Below, in pieces: positions 44,101 to 51,685 of a DNA stretch of 52,746 bases. Position numbers and translations under genes: made by a program. Source of the stretch: Candidatus Melainabacteria bacterium (lineage in GTDB: Bacteria > Cyanobacteriota > Vampirovibrionia > Obscuribacterales > Obscuribacteraceae); contig JACRFZ010000079.1 in NCBI GenBank assembly GCA_016212515.1, forward strand, positions 1 through 52,746, written 5' to 3'. Below the pieces are notes generated by a model. The model worked only from the letters and a program-made list of their open reading frames with translations. It did no database searches and had not been told where the DNA came from. Numbering within the stretch: the stretch's first letter is position 1; every line of letters starts with the position of its first letter.

Positions 44101-44440
44101 TGAGCAGACCTTCGGCAAAAGTACGCCCCCAGAACTCCGGTGAAAAGACGGCTTTTGTCAAAAGCAAACGAATGGGACAATCGAGTCCTGGTAAGGAGAC
44201 GGTTTTAAGCTGCAGAGCCGGCAAGTTTTCTTTTTCCAGAGCTGCGGCCAGACCATGCAAACAGGCAAGAGCGTCCCGCCGCTCTTCCTCACAATCCAGG
44301 GCGGCACAGAGCCTGGATAACAAGGCCAATAAGTCCTGCGAACGTTCCGCTTCCGCCGGGGCATTGGCAGCGGTGCCTTCCGCCTGACGGGCCAGGACCA
44401 GTATCTCTTCTACCTTGGGTACGGACAAAACTTTAGACAT
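41186..44440 (-). CDS. Methionine S-methyltransferase / aminotransferase fusion (plant MMT-like)
   Basis: A 1084-residue fusion matching plant methionine S-methyltransferase (about 1090 residues) across its length. Residues 85-330 are the SAM methyltransferase: motif I VEVGTGSGWI (125-134), LDLNP, GCIPQVLHP (215-223), LSNYCFEQGILEDRFGLPL and LGGRPG then FERRG, all shared with the plant enzyme. Residues about 460-660 look like an aminotransferase-type large domain with YGLVKN (K605). Residues about 705-1084 form a second aminotransferase fold with NNPSG (845-849), SDEIFF (873-878), K915 in DGVAKSFASGG and R1051 in MVRLCYC. K915 sits where the PLP Schiff-base lysine is expected, whereas as I recall plant MMT lacks it. 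Predicted activity: methionine plus SAM to S-methylmethionine, plus a possible PLP reaction. AGAGGA lies close before the ATG. It is coupled to the SDR downstream. Confidence 0.88.
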   Translation of the reverse strand: MSKVLSVPKVEEILVLARQAEGTAANAPAEAERSQDLLALLSRLCAALDCEEERRDALACLHGLAAALEKENLPALQLKTVSLPGLDCPIRLLLTKAVFSPEFWGRTFAEGLLKGKEQFRGRKIVEVGTGSGWISLLLLFFTHVKEVVGLDLNPVAITMARLNTWLNGTRLTAPGEFSMRLSLAGDPIVSAFKVEVSDLLSAPLARGEKFDHVIGCIPQVLHPKPLVLPGKQSGRRGEESETSVEGFSEEDLYDLSNYCFEQGILEDRFGLPLIASALEQSQLLLNQGGKVTLVLGGRPGRQAIESMFERRGLDARLVWMRRIQQADDTDLASLVELEKSYDIRFHFFMSRESDAGESVSAATAVKLLASGRPVYHDLLVYEAVTRFEPHVFDFVRNLSQLHLTSLRKELDFSRLQEERVSFLSRLSQSMLESRALPYPHERGDMSIRELLARYLNGFCYYPVEAADLFIAPSRAELSSIIFKLCTEKQDRILLSSTLSPVYIDAARQAGLDITVGNDDLSELCQLDDLVAPRLVLISPKQLAFPSPITIKALAQQAAKHPERIYLIDDSEHFLISSHLGANMTLRLAAQEDLPPNLILLYGLVKNTISPDLQLSFLINAPQSWLSGLDIGAELSYSRIAYPTQLLYQWLFEDLMTFPFSDNGFEDAGIVKEKKAQPLSKLSPLITEIEQDPVFAPKPVDPESAGIIRLDYGEFEAAPPDILIKSLFKGFIDEETHVLPQIVQERICAYVKFTRHVGVSPRRVVLAQGVFPLFGAFIQAMTARLGRPPLVAVPDGSYGPLYPMLKYYGAEIMELPTSVEKAYLISSRDLQGLSPKPDVLWLTQPNNPSGVFFDPEKLRNIIDVCYNEDIYIFSDEIFFLLSDHRLGRWTPSSLSAGSYSQGHYQNKIFMVDGVAKSFASGGMRLGFLLAPDETWAADIQRYTASPPLAFLRAWDGLYSAFLDKSPNHMLDVGKVFTEVESYLMEKRRSLSQHREQLLTLLRRYNLDDGYDTPYRGGLFLLGKLTDRHEKLARNAGLLTNPGEWSRTGPMVRLCYCLEEGRFQTAMERLKTFLAEEFAEVKGGPV

Positions 44441-44488
44441 GGTCCTCTGATGGCTCAAACCAACTTTAGACCGTTATTGTACTTCAGC

Positions 44489-46201
44489 CTAAGGCGTGTC
44501 GGTAAGACCCGGGCGGGGGCTAACTGCCGGAGTAGACAAGCGCAAATCATTGCCTTTCCAGCGGGTTTTTAAGACCGGTGTTTGCATTACGCCCCTCTCC
44601 CGCAAAACCTCTTCCTGCACGCGATCTTTCAGATTCTGGAAGGCATCTCCCAGGGTGGTGGCGGAACCGTTCTTGCGCAGAGACTCGATCAAACAACGAG
44701 TGAACACACTATTTTGATAATTCTTGGATTCCCAGGAAACCTGCGAGGGCTGGCTGGAAGAAATGACAAGCTGACCTGTTCCCTGAGCCACGGCCTCGGC
44801 ATCCAGATTGCCCTTACGATAGAGCCCTTTGGACCCGGCGGCCTCGGCAGCACCACTGTGGCAGGCGTCAAGAACCAGAACCACCCGGTCGCTGTGTACG
44901 CGCCCTTTGATAATGCGTGTCAGGTCTTGCATGGGCAGACCGGAGGCATAGAGACTGTCCACCTGGCTGTCATGAGCCAGGAGGTAATTAACGCCGCCGA
45001 TATCCATGTCGGAGGCACTACCGTGGCTGCTTATATAAATGAGCACCAGGTCATCAGGATTAGCTACACGGGGCAACCACTTGTCACCTAACTCCGAAAG
45101 GATATTGGCGCGGGTGGCCTTTTCATCCACCAGCAACTTGACGTGATCCGGGGCAAAGTTAGCCTCTTTGATCAAGAAGTCGTGAAAGTCGCGGGCATCC
45201 TTGGCCGGATATTTGAGATTGAGATTCTTATCCTGGAAATTGCTTATTCCGATTATCAGAGCCCACTTGTCACGCACCGGACGATTGGTGATATCGAGAG
45301 CGGCTCCGCCAGTTTCCTCCCCACCGGTCTCGGCTTCCCCTCTGGTCTCGGTAGCGGCGCTGGGCTTGCCTTTTACCTTTGCAGCCATGGCAATGCGGCG
45401 AGCTTCGGCTTCGTCGTGGCGAGCTTTCTCGCGCTCGGCTCTTTCTTCCAGCTCTTTAGCTTTCAAGGCTAAGCGCGCATTCTCGGCCTCGGCTTTAGCC
45501 CTGGCCAGCGCCAACCGCTCGGCTTCAGCGCGCTCTTTCTGGGCCTTCACCTCAAGCTCTTTCTCCAGCTTCAACCACTTGGGGTCATTAGCGAGAGTGG
45601 TGGCCGCGGCAGTAGTACCACCAGCGGTGCGAGGAGCGCCAGCGTGAGTAGCAGCAGTATTACTTGCCGTCACGGCCAGAACACTGCTCTTCACCGGCGT
45701 CGACGGTTGTGTCGGCTGCGGATTCTCTTTGGCGATGCGCTGCTTTTCAATTTCTTTCAAGCAAAACTTCTTGTTAATCTCGGCTTCATTGAGATTACCG
45801 TCATAGCGCAGAGCCTCTTCGAACTGTTCAACAGCAGCTTCCAGTTTGCCTTGATTGGAATAAATCAAGCCCCTGTTCAAATAACAAGTGGCGCTATCGG
45901 GAGCAAGGCGAATGGCCTCGTCCAGATCTTTCAAGGCCTTATCTTGCTGCTTGATGCCCTGATAAGCCATGGCCCGCCAGTAATAAGCATCGGCGCGATT
46001 GGGATTGAGCTTGAGGCACTCGCTCAGTTGCGAAATCGCCTGATCGAAAGCACCACTGTTGTAAGACTGCTTGCCGCGATCAAGAAAGGTATTCTCATTG
46101 TCATACCAGGCCGCCATGGCTCCGGAATAACCCGAGCTGACCGCCAGGGCCAGGGTACAAGCCATCACTTTTAACTTAGTAGAAATTGCCATCCTGTTCA
46201 T
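44489..46201 (-). CDS. Exported TPR protein with caspase-like (C14) peptidase domain
   Basis: Domain order in 570 residues: signal peptide (about 5-30, AMAA cleavage); three TPR units (about 40-145); a Pro/Thr/Ala-rich linker; an Ala/Glu/Arg/Lys coiled-coil helix (about 205-275); and a C-terminal caspase/metacaspase fold. The catalytic dyad is intact: H393 in YISSHGSASD and C447 in LVLDACHSGAA, with WALIIGISNF starting the fold and DARDFHDFL the Asp-rich helix. Such proteins cleave after Arg/Lys in orthocaspases or Asp in caspases; specificity is not visible. The ATG at 46201 is chosen over an in-frame GTG at 46225. It lies between a Ser/Thr kinase and the methyltransferase on the same strand. 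Confidence 0.9.
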   Translation of the reverse strand: MNRMAISTKLKVMACTLALAVSSGYSGAMAAWYDNENTFLDRGKQSYNSGAFDQAISQLSECLKLNPNRADAYYWRAMAYQGIKQQDKALKDLDEAIRLAPDSATCYLNRGLIYSNQGKLEAAVEQFEEALRYDGNLNEAEINKKFCLKEIEKQRIAKENPQPTQPSTPVKSSVLAVTASNTAATHAGAPRTAGGTTAAATTLANDPKWLKLEKELEVKAQKERAEAERLALARAKAEAENARLALKAKELEERAEREKARHDEAEARRIAMAAKVKGKPSAATETRGEAETGGEETGGAALDITNRPVRDKWALIIGISNFQDKNLNLKYPAKDARDFHDFLIKEANFAPDHVKLLVDEKATRANILSELGDKWLPRVANPDDLVLIYISSHGSASDMDIGGVNYLLAHDSQVDSLYASGLPMQDLTRIIKGRVHSDRVVLVLDACHSGAAEAAGSKGLYRKGNLDAEAVAQGTGQLVISSSQPSQVSWESKNYQNSVFTRCLIESLRKNGSATTLGDAFQNLKDRVQEEVLRERGVMQTPVLKTRWKGNDLRLSTPAVSPRPGLTDTP

Positions 46202-46261
46202 AGTTAACGCCGAACTCCGCTTCACAAAGCGCCTGCTCTATCCTAAATTAGTCCTACTTTA

Positions 46262-47992
46262 TCAATTATCGCCGGCTTCCTTCCTCAGTGCCGGGTTCTT
46301 CATTTGCCGAAGGATATCGAATTTAGTTTGTTTTACAGGACCGGACGAAGAATTAGGTGGGTTTTTCTTAAGCAATTCCCGCTCCCCCTCGCTCCGGGCA
46401 GGCGGAACCGGACGGCGTCGGCGTGCTCTCGCCCCCTGCCCGGAGGCAACAGCGGTGTTGTTAGTGATGCGACTGACCGGCGCCGGTTTCTTGACGACCG
46501 GTGGCGGCTCCACGCCGGTCTGGGTCGGTTCGGACCGGCTCTTCAAATAAGCAGCATCCACATTTCTCTTAACGCCCGTAGGAGCCGGAGATAAGCCTCT
46601 CACAAAAAGGAGAGCGCAGAGAACCAGGAGCAGGGAAAGAAAGGCCAGACCGAGTGGACGTTGGAAGCGAGAGGCTTCCGACTCGGCCGTCAAAGCGGTC
46701 TCCGGCACCGCCCGCCGCGGCGGCGGCAGGGCTGCCAGCCCTGCTGTGGAACGGGGACTGAGCGGGGCTAGCAACGGTTTACCGGCTAACAACGGTTTGC
46801 CGCCGTTACATGCCAGAACCAGGGCATCCTTCAATTCCGCCATAGACTGAAAACGGTCATCCGGTTCCTTAGCCAGGGCTTTTGCTATGACCAGTTCCAG
46901 AGCTTCCGGGAAATCTCCCTCCGGACATGTCTCTTTTAAGGTAGGGGGAATTTCATAGACATGCTTGTGCAGCAGTTCATAGATTTCGGCGCCATAAAAT
47001 GGATCTTTGCCCGTGGCCATTTCGTAAAGTACGGCTCCAAGGGCATATATGTCGGCCCGGTGGTCAATTCCGCCGCCCTTGATCTGCTCGGGACTCATAT
47101 AGGGAGGCGATCCCCAGAGTTCGCCGGAATTGGTAAGCCGGCGACTGTCTTCCCCCAGCTTAGCCAGACCGAAGTCCACGACCTTGACCACACGCTTGAC
47201 ACTGCCGGTAGTATCACCAGCCGGTAGTGCGTCGGTCTGATTTATGTCATCCACAAGCATTATATTTGCCGGCTTGAGGTCTCGGTGAATCACCTCATGC
47301 CGGTGCGCATGACCGACAGCAGCGGCGATATCACCGCCCACATTGGCAAGATCGACAAGACTAAAGCGGCCGTCGTCTTGCAATACTTGATCGAGGGAGC
47401 GACCTTTCAGATAATCCATTACTACATAGGGCTGCCCGTCGTCGCCCACAATACAGTCGTAGACACTGACTATATTCGGATGGGACAGCTTGCTCAAAGT
47501 ACGAATCTCGCGCTCAAAGCGTCGCCAGATATCGGGGCGCTCGTCCACGCGAAACTTAACGGTCTTGATGGCCACAAGCCTGTCCAACGGTTCCTGCCTG
47601 GCCTTATAGACCACCGACATGCCGCCCCAACCAAGCACCGACAGTATGTGATAGCGGTCTTCCAAATAAGAGCCGATGAGCGGGTCTTTGTACTTTTGAA
47701 TGTTACCGGTCAGACCACGACCGGAGCCTTCCGAATCACTTCCCGAATCACTTCCCAAATCACCGCCGGCATCCCCGGCGGCCAAACGAGACTGACCAGC
47801 GGATGCCGATTGCTCCTCCGGCAAGTCCATGACATTAGTGGTAGCCCTTTCCTCTTCGTCCGATAATAAATGAAACCCGTGCGCAGGGTCCTGTACCGGC
47901 GGAGCAAACTGCTGCCACGCCTCGGACGGCTTTGCCAGATTGTCTTCATCCGCAGTCATTTGCCATTCAGTACTGCTTATTGGGGTAGTCAT
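46262..47992 (-). CDS. Ser/Thr protein kinase, PknB type, membrane-anchored
   Basis: A 576-residue Hanks-type kinase. An acidic Ser/Gly-rich N-terminal extension (1-110) precedes the catalytic domain (about 114-400): glycine loop GWGGMSVVY, K143 in AIKTVK, HRDLKPAN with D238, DFG at 273-275 and APE-equivalent SPEQ. One hydrophobic segment (about 452-475, LAFLSLLLVLCALLF) follows a Pro-rich linker, so the kinase is cytoplasmic with a short basic C-terminal extracytoplasmic tail and no PASTA repeats. It precedes the TPR-caspase gene by 60 bases; a kinase-caspase signalling pair is plausible but inferred from position only. Confidence 0.93.
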   Translation of the reverse strand: MTTPISSTEWQMTADEDNLAKPSEAWQQFAPPVQDPAHGFHLLSDEEERATTNVMDLPEEQSASAGQSRLAAGDAGGDLGSDSGSDSEGSGRGLTGNIQKYKDPLIGSYLEDRYHILSVLGWGGMSVVYKARQEPLDRLVAIKTVKFRVDERPDIWRRFEREIRTLSKLSHPNIVSVYDCIVGDDGQPYVVMDYLKGRSLDQVLQDDGRFSLVDLANVGGDIAAAVGHAHRHEVIHRDLKPANIMLVDDINQTDALPAGDTTGSVKRVVKVVDFGLAKLGEDSRRLTNSGELWGSPPYMSPEQIKGGGIDHRADIYALGAVLYEMATGKDPFYGAEIYELLHKHVYEIPPTLKETCPEGDFPEALELVIAKALAKEPDDRFQSMAELKDALVLACNGGKPLLAGKPLLAPLSPRSTAGLAALPPPRRAVPETALTAESEASRFQRPLGLAFLSLLLVLCALLFVRGLSPAPTGVKRNVDAAYLKSRSEPTQTGVEPPPVVKKPAPVSRITNNTAVASGQGARARRRRPVPPARSEGERELLKKNPPNSSSGPVKQTKFDILRQMKNPALRKEAGDN

Positions 47993-48067
47993 ACTTGATG
48001 TTCCCCCATCAACCTCAGATCTACTGATACAGCCAAAACTGTTAAATTAAGAGGACGGGACAAAACT

Positions 48068-49276
48068 TCAATGCATGGGCGGATACTGTCCGCCGGGCGG
48101 CATCTGACCCTGGGGCTGCCCACCGGGCATGCCGTTCGGACCCTGGTACTGGCCACCTGGAACATGCCTGGGACCCGCATTCTGAGCAGCAGCATACATT
48201 TTTTCTTTGAGCTGGCGCAGGGCTTTCATACCGGCCGCCGGATCTTTGTCCATGGCTTGTTCAGCAGCCTTTAACTCAGCCCTGAGGCTGTTTACATCAA
48301 GGCCCATCTTTTGCATGTAATTTAGGTCATCACCAACTTTATCCACCATGCGATGCCCATCGAGACCGGCTGCCTTAAGGCTTTCTTTGATGCGTGCTTC
48401 GTTGGGGGAACTGGCCGAAGCCGTGGAGGTAGTGCCTCGCACGCCCTTGCCCCGACTGACCAGTTCCGCCTGCCTGCACAGTTGCTCCTGCTCACTGAGA
48501 CGCTCGGCCAGAGCCTTTACCTGCTTGCGCACCTCATCGCTGGACTGATTCCTGGCAGATTGATCCATAGCCAGAAAGAGCTGCTCGTAAGGGCCGACAC
48601 CAGTACCCCGCTTGCGCAGGGCGTTGATGCGATCTAGCAGTAAAAGGCGTTGGTCTTCAAAGGGTCCGGGGGAGACGGAAAGTTCGCTTACCGCAGCACC
48701 AGAATTGTTACCGTGGCGGGGATCGTTATCCAGTTCTCCGTCTATGCTTACCATTTTTAAACTGTCGAGAAAACGCTGCGGCTCCATGGTGCCGGCGGCA
48801 TAATTTTTTATGTCGGCTTCGGCTACGGCAATGCGCTTACCGTTAGAACCATCTTCATCACGGTACAATACCCTGACGCCGTCAAGGCAGTAGCCATAAG
48901 CATCTAGTATCGACTTGGTGATAAGCACGGCGTCGATCTTGAGATCTTCGTCTTTGGCTTTGGGATGCCGCCTGGTCATGACTGTGGCAAAATTACCGGA
49001 TATCAGTACATGTAGAGGGTAGTCGGGGTTCACAACCTTAGCCTGCCGCACCAGATCAACCAGGTTGGAAGGAGTGGGGCGCTTATTGAAGCTCACTTCG
49101 CCGCCGTTTGCTTCTTCAGCCTGCACCGGCGAAACACTAACAAGACCCAGTACCGGCACAAGGCCAAAGGCCAGTCCCAGGGCGGTCCATCGAGCCGTCC
49201 TATGATTCCGGTGAATGCCTGAAAAATTTCTGCCCTGCAGTTTTGCAGATCCAGTCAAGAAAATAGATTGCGGCAT
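48068..49276 (-). CDS. Exported protein with Pro/Gly/Gln-rich tail
   Basis: A 402-residue protein with a long basic N-terminal stretch (RNHRTARW) before a hydrophobic signal (LGLAFGLVPVLGLVSVS) and probable cleavage at PVQA-EE (about residue 53). The mature part has an N-terminal alpha/beta segment (LHVLISGNFATVMTRRH), a helical region (about 230-375) and a Gly/Pro/Gln tail ending PGGQYPPMH. GAGGG precedes the ATG at seven-base spacing. No family recognised. It lies directly upstream of the kinase gene, so it could be a secreted partner. Confidence 0.7.
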   Translation of the reverse strand: MPQSIFLTGSAKLQGRNFSGIHRNHRTARWTALGLAFGLVPVLGLVSVSPVQAEEANGGEVSFNKRPTPSNLVDLVRQAKVVNPDYPLHVLISGNFATVMTRRHPKAKDEDLKIDAVLITKSILDAYGYCLDGVRVLYRDEDGSNGKRIAVAEADIKNYAAGTMEPQRFLDSLKMVSIDGELDNDPRHGNNSGAAVSELSVSPGPFEDQRLLLLDRINALRKRGTGVGPYEQLFLAMDQSARNQSSDEVRKQVKALAERLSEQEQLCRQAELVSRGKGVRGTTSTASASSPNEARIKESLKAAGLDGHRMVDKVGDDLNYMQKMGLDVNSLRAELKAAEQAMDKDPAAGMKALRQLKEKMYAAAQNAGPRHVPGGQYQGPNGMPGGQPQGQMPPGGQYPPMH

Positions 49277-49488
49277 TTAAGCGCCCTCAGATGCAAAAGT
49301 TATACGCCAGATAGATGCCCGCGCCAGGTCTAGTTTTGCAATCGCAGTCGAGTCGAAAGACAATTTCAAGCCGCCGCTCCCATGAGCTTCACCAGACCCA
49401 GGCAAGGAGAGCGAGCAAGAAGAATCTTGCCCGGTCCCATTACCATTTAGACACGTGAGAGTGAATCGAACGTGAAACTTGACGGAAC

Positions 49489-50145
49489 TTAACGCGGGCC
49501 GCCCATGCCGCGATGGCGGGAACGCATCATCATCTTTGCTTTTCCACCCATGGGGGACATGGAGCCTTTCACCAGAGCCTGACGCAAAGTTTTGCGCTGC
49601 TCTGCCGTGAGGGTCTCAGCCATGGCTATCTGATGTTCCACTTTAATGGAAGCCAGGTCGGACTTAGCCTGGGTGATTTTGTTCTTCAAATCGTTTGCCT
49701 TTTTGGAATCAATGGAAGCACCGGTCAATACGTCTCTCAACTGGCGCTCGAGGGACGACAGTTCTGCCATCTTGGGGCCGACCTTGTCGAGCATGGCGTT
49801 CTTAAGACTGTACATTTTTTCGAACTGCTCATCAGTAAGAGCGTTCTCGCCCTTCATGAGAGGGCAGCCACCGGAGGAGGGACACATTCTGCCGGCTTCC
49901 ATAGCGGGCACTGGCATGGGCATGGAACCAAAACCGATAACCATCTCATCGCCCGGAGGAGGCCCGTCGATGGCAATGGCACCAGGCAATGGCATGACAC
50001 CCGGAGGCAGATCAAGGGCCAGGGGCGGCAATTCTTGATCGAAAGCAGCCCCTTCCTGGGCAAGAACAGGCTGATTGATGGCAAGAGGCAAAACCAGAGC
50101 CACAGCTCCGGCAAATGAAAATAGGGATTTGCGGCTGATACTCAT
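49489..50145 (-). CDS. Spy/CpxP-like (LTxxQ motif) periplasmic protein
   Basis: A 218-residue exported protein: signal peptide (about 1-29, VLAQ), a Pro/Met/Gly-rich segment (35-90) with a CPSSGGC pair, and a helical domain (about 98-200) containing LTDEQ (103-107) and LTAEQRKTL, the two LTxxQ motifs of the Spy/CpxP family. Spy-like proteins are periplasmic chaperones, and CpxP regulates envelope stress. The C terminus is Met/Arg/His-rich (KMMMRSRHRGMGG), which could bind copper or zinc, as in metal-binding LTxxQ members. GGGAGTG precedes the ATG. It is first in the minus-strand run, with the divergent MFS gene sharing the upstream region. Confidence 0.8.
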   Translation of the reverse strand: MSISRKSLFSFAGAVALVLPLAINQPVLAQEGAAFDQELPPLALDLPPGVMPLPGAIAIDGPPPGDEMVIGFGSMPMPVPAMEAGRMCPSSGGCPLMKGENALTDEQFEKMYSLKNAMLDKVGPKMAELSSLERQLRDVLTGASIDSKKANDLKNKITQAKSDLASIKVEHQIAMAETLTAEQRKTLRQALVKGSMSPMGGKAKMMMRSRHRGMGGPR

Positions 50146-50234
50146 TGTTGATTCACTCCCGGCGATAAAATTGCGCTACCAAATATAGAAACGTCACCAA
50201 GGTCCAAAAAGTTCAATTTTTCAGAAAAAATTTT

Positions 50235-50265
50235 TTGCACAGGAAAGAGGGCGCTTACATAGGAT
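50235..50265 (+). promoter_or_regulatory. Weak sigma70-like promoter candidate for the MFS gene
   Basis: TTGCAC (50235-50240) and TAGGAT (50260-50265) are spaced by 19 bases upstream of the ATG at 50333. Spacing is longer than optimal and the -10 is a poor match, so this is tentative. A T-rich/A-rich stretch (50220-50236) precedes it. Confidence 0.25.
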
Positions 50266-50332
50266 AAGCTTATGAACCGCACCGGTGTTCCAACCGGGCG
50301 AGTAAAACCTCGCATCATATTAAGGTTATCTA

Positions 50333-51685
50333 ATGAGCAAACCTGAGCTTGAGCTGGCTGAAGGCCAGCCAAAAACTCTGCCCACCGCGGAAAGAACTTC
50401 CTACCGCTGGGTCATCCTTGGATTTGCCTTCTTTATAACTCTGGTCAACTACCTGGACCGCACGGCCATCTCCTATGCCATGGAACCGATGAAAGCCGAA
50501 TTCGGCTTCAACCATGAAGATTTCGGCAAGATTACTGCCGCCTTCGGTGTGGGCTACATGATTATGACCACGGGCGGCGGCATCATGGTGGACAAATGGG
50601 GTGCAAGAAAGGTCTGGGCCGGAGCAGCCATTGTCTGGTCCTTATGCACGGCCTTCATCGGCAAGGCTTCTACGTTGCCGCTCTTCTGCGGTCTGCGCAC
50701 CTGCCTGGGACTTTCCGAAGGTCCCCATTTTCCCTCGCTCACAAGGGTGGTAGCAGACTGGCTGCCCACCCAGGAACGGGCCCGGTCCACAGCCATTGGC
50801 CTGGCGGCGGTGCCGATGGCTTCGGCCATAGGCGCACCGCTTCTGACGGCCATGATGGGCGCTTACGGCTGGAAAGAGATGTTCGTTATTCTGGGCGTGG
50901 TGGGTATCGTCTGGGCCGTTGTCTGGTGGATTGTCTTTAGAGATTATCCCGAACATTCTCGCTTTGTCTCAGACAGTGAGCTGGCTCATATCAGAGACGG
51001 CGCCACCGTAGATAGAACCCGGGAACACAAAGAAATAAGAGCCCATGAGATTTCCCTCGGAAAGACCACCTGGAAGTTTATGCTCACCAATAAGTCGCTG
51101 GTGGCCAATAATTTTGCCTTTTTCGCCTTCGGCTATCTCCTCTTTTTTGCCGTACACTGGCTGCCTGAGTATCTTTGCTATACCTTCCACGTAAAAATGG
51201 CCACAGTCGGCAAGACGCTCTGGATACCGTGGTTGGTGGCAGCATCCATGCTTTCCATCGCCGGCTATATCTCAGACCTGCTCTGGGTTAAAACAGGCAG
51301 TATGCGTATTGCACGTTCGCACATGATCTGGATCTGCCAGCTACTTTCGGCAATTTCTTTTGTGCCGATCCTCTATAGCCCCTCCTTCGAATGGGCTATC
51401 TTCTTTCTCTCCCTCGGCCTTGGCTTCGGACTCATGCCCAACGCCTCCTTTTACGCAATCAATACCGATCTGGCCAAAGACAAAGCCGCAACTAGCCTGG
51501 GCTTGATGGACAGCTTCCTGGCTCTGGCCGGCATTATTGCCCCCTACATGACCGGGCTTCTGGTAGAAAAGACCAAGAGCTTCAACTCGCCTTTCATGTT
51601 GCTCATTTTCTTTACCCTGGCCGGAGTACTGGCTGTGGCCGTAATGCAAAACCCAGACCGCGACAGAAAGCTGAAGGTAAGCTGA
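50333..51685 (+). CDS. MFS transporter, ACS (anion:cation symporter) type
   Basis: A 450-residue 12-helix transporter. The opening segment YRWVILGFAFFITLVNYLDR, then TAISYAMEPMKAEF, the loop motif DKWGARKVW and the LGLSEGPHFPSLTRVVADWLP region identify the ACS family, which carries organic anions such as hexuronates, phthalate or glucarate. The C-terminal half has a large-residue helix 7 (FFAVHWLPEYLCYTFH) typical of it. AAGG precedes the ATG. The stop is immediately followed by the TTG of the APH-family kinase with no gap, so substrate import may feed a kinase. Confidence 0.88.
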   Translation: MSKPELELAEGQPKTLPTAERTSYRWVILGFAFFITLVNYLDRTAISYAMEPMKAEFGFNHEDFGKITAAFGVGYMIMTTGGGIMVDKWGARKVWAGAAIVWSLCTAFIGKASTLPLFCGLRTCLGLSEGPHFPSLTRVVADWLPTQERARSTAIGLAAVPMASAIGAPLLTAMMGAYGWKEMFVILGVVGIVWAVVWWIVFRDYPEHSRFVSDSELAHIRDGATVDRTREHKEIRAHEISLGKTTWKFMLTNKSLVANNFAFFAFGYLLFFAVHWLPEYLCYTFHVKMATVGKTLWIPWLVAASMLSIAGYISDLLWVKTGSMRIARSHMIWICQLLSAISFVPILYSPSFEWAIFFLSLGLGFGLMPNASFYAINTDLAKDKAATSLGLMDSFLALAGIIAPYMTGLLVEKTKSFNSPFMLLIFFTLAGVLAVAVMQNPDRDRKLKVS

